DNA from: Clostridia bacterium
GTDB taxonomy: Bacteria > Bacillota > Clostridia > Oscillospirales > Acutalibacteraceae
Assembly (NCBI GenBank): GCA_017436915.1
Contig: JAFSCE010000032.1
Span: 1 to 64,000 of the forward strand
Direction: 5' to 3'
Length of the DNA: 64,000 nucleotides
Position 1 is the stretch's first letter, and each line of letters opens with the position of its first letter. The translations under genes and the position numbers were made by a program. Below, in pieces: positions 63,437 through 64,000 of the stretch. The notes under the pieces were generated by a model. It ran no database searches. It was not told where the DNA came from and saw only the letters and a program-made list of their open reading frames with translations.

Positions 63437-64000
63437 ATGGCGAGTAAAATCGGAGGGCTTGGTAAAGGCCTGGATGCGTTGTTTGCCGAAAATGCGGTAG
63501 AGGAGCAGGGGAAAACCGTGACGCTGCGCCTTACGGACATTGAGCCGAACCGCGCACAGCCGCGTAAGCAGTTTGATGAGGCGGCGCTCGGCGATTTGGC
63601 GGCGTCCATTTCGCAACACGGCGTGTTGCAACCGCTGTTAGTCCGGCCGCTTCCGAACGGGCGGTATTCATTGGTGGCAGGTGAGCGTCGTTGGCGCGCT
63701 TCGCGCATGGCGGGGCTTACGGAAGTGCCGGTGGTGATTCGGGAAATGACCGATCAAGCGGCGGCAGAGCTTGCGCTGATTGAAAATCTGCAGCGTGAAG
63801 ATTTAAACCCGATGGAAGAGGCGATCGGTTATCGCACGCTGATGGATTCCTACGGTATGACGCAGGAAGAAGCGGCGCAGGCGGTCAATAAATCGCGTCC
63901 GGCAGTCGCAAACGCTTTGCGACTGTTAAATCTGCCGGATGAATTGGCCGCAATGGTGCATAACGGCACCTTATCTGCCGGTCATGCGCGCACGTTGCTC
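63437..64000 (+). CDS. parB: Chromosome partitioning protein ParB (Spo0J), truncated by window edge
   Basis: Frame open to the right edge (188 codons visible). ParB binds parS, spreads along DNA as a CTP-dependent clamp and recruits SMC. The N-terminal ParA-contact peptide GLGKGLDALF is at residues 7-16. The CTP-binding ParB/Srx domain has ENxxRxxPR-type motif EPNRAQPRKQF and the GERRWRASRMAGL motif (about 80-92). The later ENLQREDLNPMEEA and the helix-turn-helix that reads the parS site (MTQEEAAQAVNKSRPAVANA) are present. AGGAGG precedes the ATG. The C-terminal dimer domain lies outside the window. Confidence 0.95.
   Translation, partial: MASKIGGLGKGLDALFAENAVEEQGKTVTLRLTDIEPNRAQPRKQFDEAALGDLAASISQHGVLQPLLVRPLPNGRYSLVAGERRWRASRMAGLTEVPVVIREMTDQAAAELALIENLQREDLNPMEEAIGYRTLMDSYGMTQEEAAQAVNKSRPAVANALRLLNLPDELAAMVHNGTLSAGHARTLL

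Overview
The window looks like the replication-origin region of a low-to-mid GC Clostridia chromosome, probably an Oscillospirales-type gut anaerobe. That placement is inferred from gene content, not from any database search. Supporting signs are the block rpmH-rnpA-yidD-yidC-jag / dnaA-dnaN-yaaA-recF-remB-gyrB-gyrA, a T-box leader, RicT, RemB, a YnzC-family protein, a DUF3048 lipoprotein and a large pyruvate:ferredoxin oxidoreductase. Both edges cut genes: a LysR regulator on the left and parB on the right.

Layout. 1-2.4 kb: LysR fragment, tRNA-Arg(CCU) with a degenerate tRNA-like element beside it, and a DUF3048 lipoprotein. 2.4-6.3 kb: ynzC-like, rsmG and mnmG (minus strand) diverging from rsmA, with a cluster of DnaA-box-like motifs in the divergent promoter region. 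6.3-11 kb: a minus-strand maltodextrin-type operon (solute-binding protein, two permeases, malQ; no ATPase gene). 11.2-11.7 kb: two tiny AT-rich membrane genes, the first frameshifted. 11.7-14.5 kb: jag, yidC, yidD, rnpA, rpmH, all on the minus strand. 14.5-27.2 kb: dnaA, the probable oriC between dnaA and dnaN, then a plus-strand run to mnmE that includes two related YcxB-like membrane genes between gyrB and gyrA. Genes point mostly away from about 14.7-16.4 kb, as expected around an origin.

27-33.6 kb: pduL, a family-4 uracil-DNA glycosylase, a D,D-carboxypeptidase-like protein that has lost two of its three catalytic motifs, and the glycolytic run pgk-tpiA-gpmI. 33.7-46 kb: ilvE, then a T-box leader (best read as leucine-specific, codon CUG) in front of ilvA-ridA-leuA-leuC-leuD-leuB-ilvB-ilvN-ilvC-ilvD. 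This is a nearly complete isoleucine/valine/leucine pathway, with RidA to clear the reactive enamine made by IlvA. A DUF815 ATPase overlaps the end of ilvD.

47-64 kb: a minus-strand holB-ricT-rmuC group, a zinc/manganese-type ABC transporter (znuA-znuC-znuB), a CorC-like CBS protein, nifJ, a moxR-DUF58-transglutaminase operon whose transglutaminase carries Ser in place of the catalytic Cys, three parS sites, parA and the start of parB. There are no rRNA genes, CRISPR arrays, insertion sequences or prophage genes that I can recognise. The most unusual signals are the atypical DnaA boxes together with DnaA substitutions at base-contact and Walker A positions, the two apparently inactive enzymes, the gyrB-gyrA insertion, and the promoter-bearing tRNA-like relic.
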